NCBI RefSeq assembly: GCF_028389875.1
Contig: NW_026907675.1
Location: 5,022,001-5,086,000, forward strand
Length of the DNA stretch: 64,000 nt
Reading direction: 5' to 3'
From: Rhea pennata
Taxonomy: Eukaryota > Chordata > Aves > Rheiformes > Rheidae
Made by a program: the position numbers and the translations under genes. A model generated the notes under the pieces. It was given only the letters and a program-made list of their open reading frames with translations. It was not told where the DNA came from and did no database searches. The first letter of the stretch is position 1. Every line of letters begins with the position of its first letter. Below, piece after piece: positions 45,006-56,004 of the stretch.

Positions 45006-45011
45006 TTTATT
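45006..45011 (-). terminator. LRRC52: AATAAA polyadenylation signal of LRRC52
   Basis: A canonical AATAAA on the minus strand, about 115 bp beyond the LRRC52 stop codon. Confidence 0.5.
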
Positions 45012-45123
45012 TTGGTTCACAAAAATCGCTTCTGGAGGGGGACGCACAATTTGCAAAATTGGACAGGAAGGACCTGGTTTCAAGTCTCGGGACAGGCATT
45101 CAGAAGCTTCTCCAGGGCCCGTT

Positions 45124-48100
45124 CTAAGTGGTTGTGTCTTCCTCTTCATCCTCCTCCCCTTTTGCAGTGTGGAGTTCATCTATCACTGCACAGATGCCAG
45201 CCAGCCAGGCTGCCACAGTGCCAGCTGAGAATATACAGAAGCCAACGAGACACAGAAAGATGTAGTCCTGCTTGTGCAGTTGGATCAGGCAGTCCAGCTG
45301 GAGCTGTGCCTCCACTGCGGGCATTTTCAAGCCGCGTAGACCTTCTGGCATGTAGCAGGTGATGTTCTCGGCACCTGCAGAGGGAAAAGCAGAAGCAAGA
45401 CTAACTTGTCCGTGCCCTGAGCAATAGTGGATAGGAGTCCTGCTAGAAAAGCAGTGGAGGAGTTTCGTAAAGCCTTTGAAAAATGTCTCCGCACTTCACA
45501 CTCCTTTCCCTGAAGAGCCTGGGTGAAAATACGTAGTCCGTCCCTTGCCAAACCAGGTAGCCAGAATGATCAGAACGATTTCTGTGTTATTGTCGCGATA
45601 GGAAAATACTGCCGGTTGGATTATACCGCAGTGGCAAGCTGCTGTACCTGCGCTGTTGAGTTCTGCTAACTGAGCACCTTCATTTTAATATAAAAGCTCT
45701 TGTGATTTTTTTGAAAAAACCTTAAACATCTTCTGCCATGCCATAGGCTAAGCTGAAAGAGGTTGTTTTATGCTGGCATAGTGAGGTCTGCATCCACAGA
45801 GTCAAGCTGTGAAACCTGGGTTGTTTGCAGTTAGGGGTCACCGAGCTTGTTGTGTGAAAGAAAAAGAGGAAAGTCCTCAGTAATTCAGTTCCGCCGAAAT
45901 AATGACTGTGCTCTGCCGTATTGTAGTCTAGGCCGTGAGAAAACAGGTGCTGGCTTTTCCCTCTGGAGCTAGTGAAGGCTGGGCATAGTAGGAAGCAATG
46001 TCTCTTCCTGGTGTTTGTAGAAGGCCAGTGTGGCCTCCAGCACAGCCGCCTCCTTCCCCTGGGGGTTTTGAAATCAGTGCGACAGACTCGGTTACTGCGA
46101 CAGAACCGTGTCGGTCGCTGCTGGAAGTGCTGGATGGGTGGTCCTTCTTAGGGAAAGGGAGCAGGGGAGAGGGACGAGCAACAATTTATACTGTATTGTG
46201 TTATGTTGTATTTTGTTATACCTTGACGAGTGGATACAGCTGCAGAGACCGTTGGTGCTGTTATCGCTCGCTGTCAGGAGCGTAACTGCGGGGCTCGTTC
46301 ACCCTTACCCCAAGCCGTCGAGCTGTGGGAACTTCCCGCCTGCGCCTCGACCGTGCGCAGCTCCTGCTGAGCGTAAAACACTGGCACAAAGTGGTCTGTG
46401 AAGCTGCAGTGGCTCTCTAAAGGCCGGGACAGGGATCTGCTTGCAGCAGATTTCAGTGCTCTGCGTTGCCCCTCAGTTCCGTCTGTCCCACTGTCCCTCT
46501 GCTAGAGCTGTCAGCTCCTGGGACAACCCTCGTTTTAGGGCCGCCTAAGCCTGACAAACAGGGAGTTGCTTTTCCCTGCCTGGATGCAGATAGGCGCACG
46601 TGATCCGGGGTTCCCAGCATGGATACACTTACCTGCAGCATTAAAGTTTACCCAGTTCTCACACCAGTTCCAGGAAATACAACACCTCGTGCTGACTCAC
46701 CCGCAGCACCTGGCTGGGACATAGCAGCAAAGTCTGACAGAGGAGGAAACTGGAGCTGCCTCCGCTGGCTGCTGCTGAGTCTTTCCGCTCTTTCTCCCCT
46801 GCCCTGACACGTGGAAGCAGGGAGACGGGTCGTTTCTTCCCAGCCCTGGCGCAGTCTATTCCATCTCCTCCCAGCCTCATCAGAAAGGTTTCAGTAGGTG
46901 CCTTGGTCTCTTTCCCATCCTTCCCGGGATTGTGCAGGGACCCACACGAAGACGTCCAGTCCTCGCTGCCACTTGCTTTTCTGCTCGTAGCCTTCCAAAC
47001 CGCCTGCAGTGAGCTTTACTCTCCTGTTCAGGGCTTCCACGTGTAATCTCCAAACTACCTGGCGACTGCTAGGGGTAGGACTTCTCTACACTGTTCCATA
47101 ACTGTCTGTAATCTGTATGAGGACAATAAGTACCTTTACAGGCATTTACTACGCCTATTAAGACACTCAGACATCCCTAATTCTGTTCTGTCCTAACACC
47201 AGCTTCCCTTGCCCTTCCTTATGGTTCTTTTCTGCCTTTTTCTTACTTGATGGACAGGTTTTCTCAAATTTCTTTTTTTTTTTTTCCCAGCTCTCCTTCA
47301 TTATTTTATTGTGAATTACTGAGGATCAAGCTTTTTTCATTGGTGCAGTGATGTGTTCCTTTTCAATTTGGAAAATCAAATACAAATTTCATAGCTGCAT
47401 AACAAATTTTTACGCTTGGGACTAGTGTTTCTGTGAAAAAGGGAACCAGTGATTACTTTGCCTCATGAATATTCAATATCTGTGGTCCAGCTGTAGACTC
47501 TCTCAATAAGATGGAAAAGAGCTGGATTTTGGTGAGCCAGATGATGGAAGGAAAGAAGGCTCCTGCCTTCAGTAAACTGCTCTTACTCGGGAGTAAGTGC
47601 CTTTCTGCTGCAGAAGTCAGAGGAACTCAAGCGAACGCTCATCTGCAATGCATGTACATTGATTATTTTGGATAACTTAAAACAAAAGTGAGCCAATTTG
47701 CTCTGGGATGCTGGAGGAAGAGTGGGAACATATGAAGCCCGTCAGTCATAAGGATACAGGGACGCTTTTCTGACCACAGTCTTAACTTGCATTCTGTTTC
47801 ACCCTGTCAATCGCATTTCACCGGTACCCAAACCAGAACCCCCCATGGGAACAGCAAAAGTCTTTTGCCGAGTTCAGAGCATTTGGATCACGGCTTGATC
47901 CTGAGAACCTGTCAAATGTACCTGCTTTGACAGCTAGAAGCACTGTGATAGCTGGAGGTTATAGGAACTGTCGTTTCGATCTGCTTTAGCACAACAGCTG
48001 CCATATTTTTTACGGAAAAAGGCATTGCAGGAGGCGTTTGAGGTGAAGGGGACACTGGCAGAACGGTGGGCAGCTCAGGGCTGGAGAGGCTGAGCAGAGC

Positions 48101-48731
48101 AGGACAGAACAGAGGCAGGAGCAGAGCACTTCCCGCATCTCCACGGAGAGAGGGGTTTTTAACGGACTGTTATGGACGCAGCGATACTGCAGCAGCAACA
48201 AAAAGATACAGTCTATCGAGCAGCTGAAGAAAAGGCAGGAAAATCAGAGCAGTAGCCTTCTCTGCAGCTCTCCCCAGAGCCTCCTCGGGCTCCTCACTCT
48301 TGGCACTGCAGCTGTAAGGTGCTTGTGACTCGCAGTGACAAAAGTGATAACAAGCTCGCAGTGATACCGCCTGCAGCTGGGGCAGGCACTTTATAGAAGT
48401 AGCAATATCCTAGCTACTGGTTACGCTTCCCGATGCGTAAAGTGAAATCCAGACCATCCCCCAAGAGGTTCTCCCGGCAGTCCAGATAGACCAGGTCAGC
48501 GAGGAAGCTCAGTTCCACTGCAGGCAGGTATGAGATCTTGTTTGCTGCCAGAATCAGCTGCCTGGTATCCAGTGGGATGGTCACAGGGAGCTCTTGCAGC
48601 TGTTGCCCTGTGCAGTTCACTTCCAGGTACTGACAGCTGCACCTGCCTGGGCAGTTGATAGTCTCTGATGCCAGCCCCAGCCCCAAAAGAAACATGAGGC
48701 TCAGGGGCTGGTGTCCACCTGGAAGAGACAT
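45124..48731 (-). pseudogene. LRRC52: LRRC52, two exons, leucine-rich repeats mostly missing
   Basis: LRRC52 is a single-pass LRR membrane protein, an auxiliary gamma subunit of BK-type/SLO3 potassium channels. Exon 1 starts at ATG 48731: signal peptide (LSLMFLLGLGLASE), LRRNT cysteines (INCPGRCSCQYLEVNCTG) and one or two LRRs (LPVTIPLDTRQLILAANKI, LADLVYLDCRENLL). It then runs LRIGKRNQ into a stop at 48414-48416. Human LRRC52 continues with roughly 100 more codons of LRRs and the LRRCT. Exon 2 (45374-45124) is intact: ENITCYMPEGLRGL, the transmembrane stretch DYIFLCLVGFCIFSAGTVAA and an acidic tail, ending at TAG 45124-45126. The expected splice partner and repeat body of exon 1 are gone, so the copy is probably dead. 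An assembly gap closed without Ns is the alternative. Confidence 0.82.
45375..48413 (-). other. LRRC52 intron plus deleted exon region
   Basis: No exon is recognised in this 3 kb. The LRR body of LRRC52 exon 1 would be expected next to 48414 but is absent on either strand. A T-run lies near 47273-47285. Nothing else stands out. Confidence 0.5.
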
Positions 48732-49232
48732 GATCTAACACCTCCCAGAGTGCCCGGCCCCTTAGGGAGTACAGACAGACAGGCACGGAGGAGCTGCAAA
48801 GGAGGGGACCTAGGGAAGTGGTTTCGTCATTACAGCCATGCCGACGAGATGTCCAGCGGCAAGGCTGTTGGGAAGCGCTCTGCTTCTGTGGCTCACCTGG
48901 CTCCTTGGCAGCCTGCCTGGCTGGAAGCGGAGCCGGGTTTCACCCACTTTCTGGATCTGCAAGTGCAGGGCGGTGGCTAGAGTGTCTCCATGTCACGCTC
49001 ATTGCCAGCTGACACCTCCGTGATGTCAGCAGCTTGCAAAAGCCACCTAGTTTGGGGACACTGACATGACCGGCCTTGCTGAGCCCGTGCTGCTTTCGTC
49101 GGAGTGAAAGCGCACGCCTGTAGGCCTACGAGGCAGGTGCGCCCTGGATGAGGACACCAAGTGTGTGCAGGGCCGGTGTGAGCAAATGCAGTTGCTGTCA
49201 CAAATAATGTCAAAAGCCGAGGCGTGGTCATT
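48732..49232. other. LRRC52 upstream flank to LTR breakpoint
   Basis: Sequence 5' of LRRC52 running to the LTR. A 61-codon plus-strand frame at 48838-49023 begins with a hydrophobic stretch but matches nothing I know. Confidence 0.5.
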
Positions 49233-49864
49233 TGTGTAATAAATTGTAACTCTTTGTTCATTGTTTAGAAGGAGGAATAAGCCGATGGAGGGGGAGGAGG
49301 AGGTTTTACAACAGTCAGGGTTGAGACATGGTGTCAGACAAATAAATTATGGTAAGCACAAAAGCTTATATGACCCCTTGTGGAACCGGTGTCGGGGCCC
49401 TAGCTATCTTGCAGGACTATGAAGAGCTGAAGTAAGCAACAAGCTGCTCAGAGGTTTTGAAGGTAAAAGGATAAAGAAAGGATAAGCAGGCGCCTGTAAT
49501 TTTCTCACAGAACAGCATCCCAAAAGGGAGTCAACACAACAGATAAGCAAACCCCTGTGATCACTCACAAGGAGACAAACCAAAATAAAGAGGCAGAAGA
49601 AGAGCACGGCCTTCCTCTCCACGACCACCAGAGAGCTTCAGACGACCCCCCCAAGCAACTCACACATGCGCGGGACGCACCGGGAGATTACAACGCAGAC
49701 TATAAGGGGGGACTGTGTGTGAGGGAGGCGCGCGCCGTTGGCGGAGCTGAGACTCCCCGGCCGCCCAGCGCTGTTTTGCTTGTGGCTGCTTAATTAAATA
49801 AATTGTTCACATGATTTAACAAACTCTCTGTATGAATTGACCTTCAAGAGAGTAACTTATGACA
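49233..49864 (+). mobile_element. Solo LTR fossil, same family (copy 2, inverted to copy 1)
   Basis: A 632 bp element from TGTGTAAT to TTATGACA. TATAAG lies at 49701-49706 and AATAAA at 49798-49803, about 97 bp apart, giving a U3-R-U5 layout. The right flank is the POLE promoter, identical to that of copy 1. The left flank is LRRC52-side sequence. No target-site duplication joins the two flanks. The LTR looks whole and no internal region adjoins it. Confidence 0.75.
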
Positions 49865-50618
49865 CGCAACTGCCCCTGCGACGGTGCCGCTTCGGGAGCA
49901 GCAGCCGCTTCCCGCGCAGCGCCGCCGCCCCACGACAGGCCGCGCCGGGCCGGGCCGGGCCGGGTCGGGCCGCGCCGGGCGCCGCCGCGCAGGCGCGTGC
50001 GCGGCAGCGGCAGCCGGGGCGGGGGCGGGGCCTGCCCGGGAAGGTGCCGCGAGGGGCGTGGCCAGCGCAGCCGCCGTGCTGCGGGGCAGAGGTCGAGGAA
50101 GAGAGCGACCATTGGCTGCGGTGCCGCTCTCTGATTGGTGCTCTCCCTGGGGAGGCGGGGCTGGCAGGCTTCCCGCTCGCGGGAGGTGGGGGCAGCGCGC
50201 GGGGCGGGATGGTGCTGCGGGGCGGCGCGGAGCCGGGCGGCGGCGGCGGCGGCGGCGGCTGGGGGGGGCAGTGAGCACTGGGGCCAGGCGGCAGCGGGAG
50301 GTGTGTGTGTGTGGGGGGGTTGGGTCGCGGCGGGGACTGGGCGGCGGCTGGCGGCCCGGCGTCCTGCAGGGACGATGGCTCCTCGCTGTCCTCCCTCAAG
50401 CGCCTGGAGCGCTCGCAGCGCATGGAGCGGCTGGACACACTGTTCGGCTTCGAGCGGCCCACGGAGCCTGGCGAGCGCACGGGCTGGCTCATCAACATGC
50501 ACCCGGTAGGACTGGGCCGGGGGGGGGTGTCACCGGCGGGGGGTGTCACCCACAGGCACCTGGTAGGACTAGGGGGGACAACGATGGGGGGGTCACCGAC
50601 ATGCACCGACATGCACCT
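49865..50618 (+). pseudogene. POLE: POLE promoter and exons 1-2, inverted orphan copy
   Basis: Exon 1 is 50209-50270 (MVLRGGAEPG, glycine run two residues shorter than the other copy). Exon 2 is 50370-50505 ([31 protein letters not shown]). Both have GT donors and exon 2 has an AG acceptor. Exon 2 ends INMHP as in human, whereas the 32025 copy ends INMHL, so this arm keeps the ancestral residue. No further POLE exons follow on this strand: P2RX2 sequence comes next. Any transcript would encode only about 65 residues of POLE. Confidence 0.92.
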
Positions 50619-50671
50619 TGATTTAACAAACTCTCTGTATGAATTAACCTTCAAGAGAGTAACTTATGACA
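50619..50671 (+). mobile_element. 53 bp LTR 3'-end fragment (third copy)
   Basis: Matches the last 53 bp of the two LTRs, ending at the same TTATGACA terminus, with very few differences. It sits exactly at the distal end of the inverted POLE arm and at the start of P2RX2-side sequence. Confidence 0.85.
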
Positions 50672-51597
50672 ACCACCACCTTCCCCACAATCCCCGCTCC
50701 AGCAGCATCACACTTTGGCATGCTCATACTGCTGCCCAGCCCAAAGGCTTCATCAGTGGCAAGGGTAGGAGGAGAAGCTGCTCTCTGCAGAGAGCCCTCA
50801 AAACCTGCACACCTGGACCCAATCCCAGGCTGGCACCCCGCCTCTTGCAGTCGGGCTGCTAGGGTATGGCTCTGACGAGTTCCCGCTGGCGTCTCTCTGC
50901 CATGCATGTCTCCACTCTGTCTGAACCCTGCTGGTACCTCCACCACCTCCCGTGGAGCAACTCTCTCCAGTTCAGGGCCACCAGACAAGGAAGAGCTACC
51001 TTTTCCCTGCTTTAACCCATTCTGCCACCAGTTTCACTGCATCACTCCAGTTCCCCTGCAACATTTGGTGAACAGGAGCTCGACACACAGCTCACCCACT
51101 ACTTTCTTGGTCCTGTAGCCTGCATCGCCCCTTTCTCCTCTCCTCGAACCTGGCAACCAGATGTCCTACCTCTGCTCCCCAACCCTTCCTGCAGCCTCTG
51201 TCTGTCCCCTGCTGGCAGCCCTGTGCCTTGCCTGCCAGTCCCTTCCCTCGCCTCCAAGCCCTGTCCCTCATCTGCAGCCCCCGTCCCCTGCCTGCAGCCC
51301 CCATCCCTCGCCTGCAGCCTCTTTCCTCTGCCTGCTGCCCCACCCGTGGTGCTGTGCTGTGAGTGCCAGCTCCAGACTTATCCACTTGCGTCCGTGCTGA
51401 CCATGCCCGTCCCTCACCGTGGTCCCCATGGCACAGCAGGGGTTGCGTCCGTGCTGGGCTGGGGCTGTGTGGCAGCTGTGGGGCGTCGTTGGTGGTGGGG
51501 TGGGGGGGGGGTCAGTCCTTATCGCTCCAGTGGTTCCCCGAGCTGTGCCATGCCGTGCCGTGCCATGCCGTGCTGTGCCATGCTGATCACGCCAGCA
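50672..51597. other. P2RX2 5' flank with degenerate repeats
   Basis: No exon is recognised. About 51160-51345 is a degenerate tandem array of roughly 23 bp units (ctgcagcccc..tcccctcgc type). 51546-51590 is a TGCCATGCCG-type repeat directly before the P2RX2 start. A G-run lies near 51500. Confidence 0.6.
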
Positions 51598-52087
51598 ATG
51601 GGTGCCCGGGATTGCCTGTGGGCGCTGTGCAGCTACTCCACCCCACAGGTGATGGTGGTGAGGAACGGGCACCTCGGCACCAGGCACCGTGCGCTGCAGC
51701 TCCTCGTCCTGCTTTACTTGGTCAGGCGAGTGCGGGGCTGGGAGCTGCTGCCTCCCGGTGGGGCATCGCTGCCGCACGGTTTATCCCTGCTCCGCACACA
51801 GCCCCTGCGCAGCCCCACAAGTTGCCAGGGCAGCTTCTCTTGCCTCTGCCGGGAGAGGGGGAAGGCGATTTCAGCTAAAGCCATAGTGCTGCAAGAGGCG
51901 GGGGGCGCAGTGTCTCTGTCCTACCCTGATGGTGATCTCCCCGTGCCCTGTCCCATTGCTCCAGTCCCTTCACATCCTGCTCTAAGGGCCACTTTTCTTG
52001 TACGCCCCCGACTGGGACCCCTGCAGGGGTGCTGTCCCTGAGCCTTGTGCCATTTTTCCCACGTGGCCTGCACACCTGTGGATAGCA

Positions 52088-52200
52088 CGACTGCAGCTTG
52101 GCAATGCTGGATCCCAGGGATTTCTACGTCTGCAGGAGATGGGTAATGCTTGGCTGCTGAAGGAAGTGGGTGGCAGAGCTCTGCCTGTGCTTTCTGCCAA
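52088..52200 (+). repeat. Diverged internal repeat, unit 1
   Basis: Shares gatcccaggga, then ttctac/ttccag..., then ctgcaggagatgg with 52812-52920, at clearly reduced identity. An old local duplication inside the intron. Confidence 0.5.
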
Positions 52201-52811
52201 CCGCGAAGGCCTGCCCTGCGCAGGCGAGGTAGCCGTGAGGTGCAAATCCCAGGCCAGGGAGGCTGGCTCTCCTGAGACTGCCCTGCTGGGGCGCTCTGCT
52301 TGCCTGTGCAGAGCAGCATGGCAAGGGCTATTTGCAGGTGGCTGCCGCGGCTCCTCTGTGGCACTGAGGACCTGACGCTGGCCTCATCCCATCCCTGCCT
52401 TTGGGATGCTTTCACCTTTCCTGAGCTGTGCAAAGCCCAGATTAGCAGGTACTGCTGGCAGCCAGAGAGAGCAGGGTGTTGGTGCTTGCCCTGGCACGAC
52501 TCTCCACACACCACCTCCACCCTCTCCTGTGCCACAAAGCAGCTGTGCTGGAGCCTATGCTCTCCAGAAGCTGCTTGGGACAAGGTGACGGAGGGGCCAT
52601 GCCCGCAGGCTGCGGGAGATACCGCAGAGACCGTGGGCATGTGTTGCTGTACAGGGCAAGGCGAGTGTGGCAGCTCTCTCTTAGCTGTCTGTCCACTCTG
52701 CCTGCCTTTGGTGGCTCTGAGATTACCTCCTTGCCCACATATTGCCCCATACCATGATCTCCTGGAAGCGTGACTGGAAGTGGAGCAGAGGGATAGGAAA
52801 GAGAAGGCGCA

Positions 52812-52920
52812 GCTGGAGCATTGCAGTGCCAGATCCCAGGGACTTCCAGAGCTGCAGGAGATGGATGACAGGTGCCTGGTGAACAAAGTAGCCGAGCAGA
52901 GCCCTTCCCATCCTGCCTGC
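52812..52920 (+). repeat. Diverged internal repeat, unit 2
   Basis: Partner of 52088-52200; same order of shared blocks. Confidence 0.5.
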
Positions 52921-53057
52921 TGCCCTCAAATACCTCAAATGGCAGCAGAGCCCTGTGTCTCCTAGCCGCATGTGCTGGTGCCCACAGATGGTGCTAGGGA
53001 GCACCTGTTCCACTCGGTTCCCGGGGGCCAAGTGTCCGCTTTGGCAAGGCAGCACTA

Positions 53058-53060
<3 letters not shown>

Positions 53061-53103
<43 letters not shown>
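53061..53103. repeat. (CA)n microsatellite
   Basis: About 21 CA units in a P2RX2 intron. Confidence 0.95.
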
Positions 53104-53109
<6 letters not shown>

Positions 53110-55407
53110 TTCACCAGCAAGCAGTTTATTCATAAATACTTACAAAGAGACCGACCCAATGGAAATCTTGAGAAGGACCACTCCAATGCTTGTCCCAATC
53201 GTCTACATGATGAGAGAGAGAGAGTTGGCAGGTACAATCCTTTTGGGCGTTCCCGAGGAGGCAACTTGGCCCTCTGTTGTGTAGCAACTTCCCTCTCCTT
53301 TGGAAAAATTCCAGTATTTATGGTTATTCGCCCCCAACCTGCACAGCCGAGGTGAGGCTCTGACCTGCCTTTCTCCCTTCTCTTCTCTTGTCTTGCTTGC
53401 TTTGGGTGGCCTCTTGGAGCAGTAGATGAGCAGCAGACTTTCTGCAAGGGCTTCCCAACTGCTCCTTCATCCAGATGGACCCAGCACAGGAAGCTGTCGT
53501 GTGTGGTGGTCCCCGCTGCCTGCATGGGGACTCCTGTGTTCCCTCCTCCAGGCCCAGCACTGTCCTTGGCTCCCAATGAGGCAACCATAGCTGCATCCCA
53601 GACACATTGGGACTGCATGTTAGGTCACCTTTGCAGTGCTGTGCGGCAGGCTCAGCGGAGCTTGGCACGTCGCACCGGGCAGGGCCCTGTGGCCTTAGCC
53701 AGGCAGGTGCGCCATGCTCTGCCTGCCCTGACGAGCAGCGTCAGGCCTCTGTGGTTTTGCATGTTCAGGGCGGGAGAGGGCACTCTCAGATCAGGTCAGG
53801 GGAGGCTCTGACATTCACGTGATGTTGGTGCCTGTAGCTCTCCTCTGCTGCTACCAGTTTGTGGCAGGGATCCCCCTGCCTGCCTTGGCTTGGGCACTGT
53901 TTGCGGGCTGCTGAATGAGGGATCACGGGAGGGGAGATGTGTGGAGACTGAGCGGAGCTTGCTGGCGGATGCAGAGATGTGGGGAATCCTAGTGAGCACA
54001 GCTGCCCCTGGCTCAGTTCCCATGCCAGGAAATGGAGAAGAGGGTTGACTGTCTACTCCGGAGGACACACCAAGGAAAGCCATGCTAGAGTAGGGCCACC
54101 GCAGGCACGCTTAACGGCTGCTTACCCCAGGCAGCTTGCAAGGGCTGGCACCCATGCAGAGATGGGGAAGCACATGGGGTGCCCCGTCCCCTCTGCAGCC
54201 ACAGCGTAGGACTACCAGGTGCATGTCCTGTTCTCATCATGTCCCCCATGACCCTGTAGGGGCTAACAGTTTGCAGTGCTGTATGCAGCTGCGACCATGA
54301 CTGCACCCCTGGCGACATGGACATGTTGGGCCACAGAGAGCTGGGCATGTGCAGGGACAAGTGATCTGTGCAGCACTGCGCACTGGGCAGGATCCCATTT
54401 GCCAGGAAGTTCAGCATTGTGTGTTCGTCCTCACAGGGCAGAAGACAGGGCACTGCGTGCCCAGTGCTGGTGGCACCGAGAAGAGCTCTGAAATGCTGGC
54501 TTGGTGTCCAGCAGAGGAAGCGAGTGTTGGGTACGGGCCCCAAAGATGGGTCGTGGCACTGGGGAGGAGAGTCCTCTGCTAGGATGGAACAGGCACCAAA
54601 AGGCTGGCCAATCTTCGAGGTCCCGTTGGACACCAGGGGATGCTCTGGGCGGGACACCTCTGAGGGTGCTCTTGAGAGGTTTGGCCCCTTCAGCAACAGG
54701 CCATGGCCTAGGGAGGCGATGCCATGGCACAGGGATGGCCTTGCACAGGCCATGCCAACAGGGACCATTTTGCTCCCGAAGCCATAGTGCTTAGGTCTCT
54801 CCACAGTGAGTCCCTGGCGAAGATGGCACCACAGTTCCCCATCCTTATCAAGAGGAACATCCACTTCCCCTGCTTCGGCTTCTCCAAGGATGTCCATGTG
54901 GAAGAGATCAATGTAGGGCCTAGGGATGGAGCAAGTAGACCAGTGGGTACCCAGGCTGCCATGTGTGTACAGGGTATAGAACAAAGTGGAGAGCAATATA
55001 GGTGATGCTAAGCAGCTGAGTGCAGGTCAGGCCCTGCTGCTGGGACCAGGACAGCCTTGCTGCAGCAGCAGTGCTTTGTAGTCAGGTCTTTGGCATAGTG
55101 GGGAGAAGGGGGCCACCTTGGCCCTGCACTTGCATGTGTGTTGTCTGAGTGTGTGTGTGTGTGGAGTGCAGCCAGATGCCTTCCTGAAAGTGCAATGGTG
55201 GATAGCACAGCCATTTCCCGTAACAATTAGGTACCAGAGGAATGAGTGTTCACTGACAGCAGGGAGATGTGGTTGAAATACGTGGACAAGCCTGAAGGAT
55301 GGAGAGGCAGGAGTGGAGCTGTGCAGGAGCAGTGCCATTTGGCAGCTGGAGGAGATGCCGGCTTTTCACAGGGGATCCCTGTTCCTAAGTTGCTCCCAGA
55401 ATGACGG

Positions 55408-56004
55408 AGGTTGGAAGCACCTCTGGAGATTGCCTAGTTCAACAGCTGCTTAAAGCGGGGTCACCTAGAACAGGATGCTCTAGGCCAAGCCAACTCGGGT
55501 TTTTGGTATCTCCAAGGAGAGAGACTCTCTAACCTCTCTGGGCAACCTGGTGCAGTGTTTGATCACCCTCACTGTAAAAAACATGTTTGCTCTTAAGTTC
55601 AGACACAATTACTGTATTTCAGTTCACTCTCATATGATCACGGGGCACCACTGAGAAGAGCCTGGCTCCATCTTCTTTACTCTTACCCATCAGGTATTTG
55701 TACACATTGATAAGATGCCCCTGAGCCTTCTCTTCTCCAGACTTAACAGTCCCATTTCTCTCAGCCTCTCCTTGCATGAGAGATGCTTCTAGTTCCTTCA
55801 TCATTATTGCTGGACTTGCTCCAGTAGGTCCATGTCTTTCTTGTACTGGTGAGACCACACCCACACACAGCACTCCAGCTGTGGCCTCACCAGTGCTGAG
55901 GAGAGGGCAGTAATCACCTCCCTCAACCTGCTGGGACAGGATGTTTTTTTGGTGCTCAGCTGCTGTCTCTGTGATACGGAGTTCTCAACCCTTACTCCAT
56001 CCAT
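55408..56004 (-). mobile_element. CR1 LINE 3' end (copy B)
   Basis: Duplicate of the CR1 tail at 103-709, with the same 5' truncation point. It carries a 10 bp deletion and several substitutions relative to copy A. It lies between the P2RX2 exons at 54807 and 56484, confirming that the element is inside a P2RX2 intron. Confidence 0.92.

Larger units (their letters stand above)
49233..50618 (+). repeat. Inverted repeat arm 2 (LTR + POLE 5' end)
   Basis: Inverted counterpart of 31920-33333. It stops inside the exon 2 minisatellite, where a 53 bp LTR-end fragment takes over. Just before the junction, cgacatgcac occurs twice in a row, but only once in arm 1. Confidence 0.95.
51728..54276. other. 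P2RX2 intron 1 region, exon 2 not found
   Basis: 2.5 kb that should contain P2RX2 exons 2 and 3. One weak similarity (EATIAASQTHWDC near 53580-53620 to human VEATHSQTQGTC) may be a decayed exon 3. The rest holds a CA microsatellite, a diverged internal repeat and an unrecognised stretch at 53110-53680 with an AATAAA-like element on the minus strand. Confidence 0.45.

Noticed and set aside
48838-49023. Small secreted-protein-like frame upstream of LRRC52
   Set aside because: Only 61 codons, with no homology and no supporting promoter or poly(A) signal.
54085-54996. 303-codon minus-strand open frame
   Set aside because: It is antisense to three recognisable P2RX2 exons and resembles no known protein.
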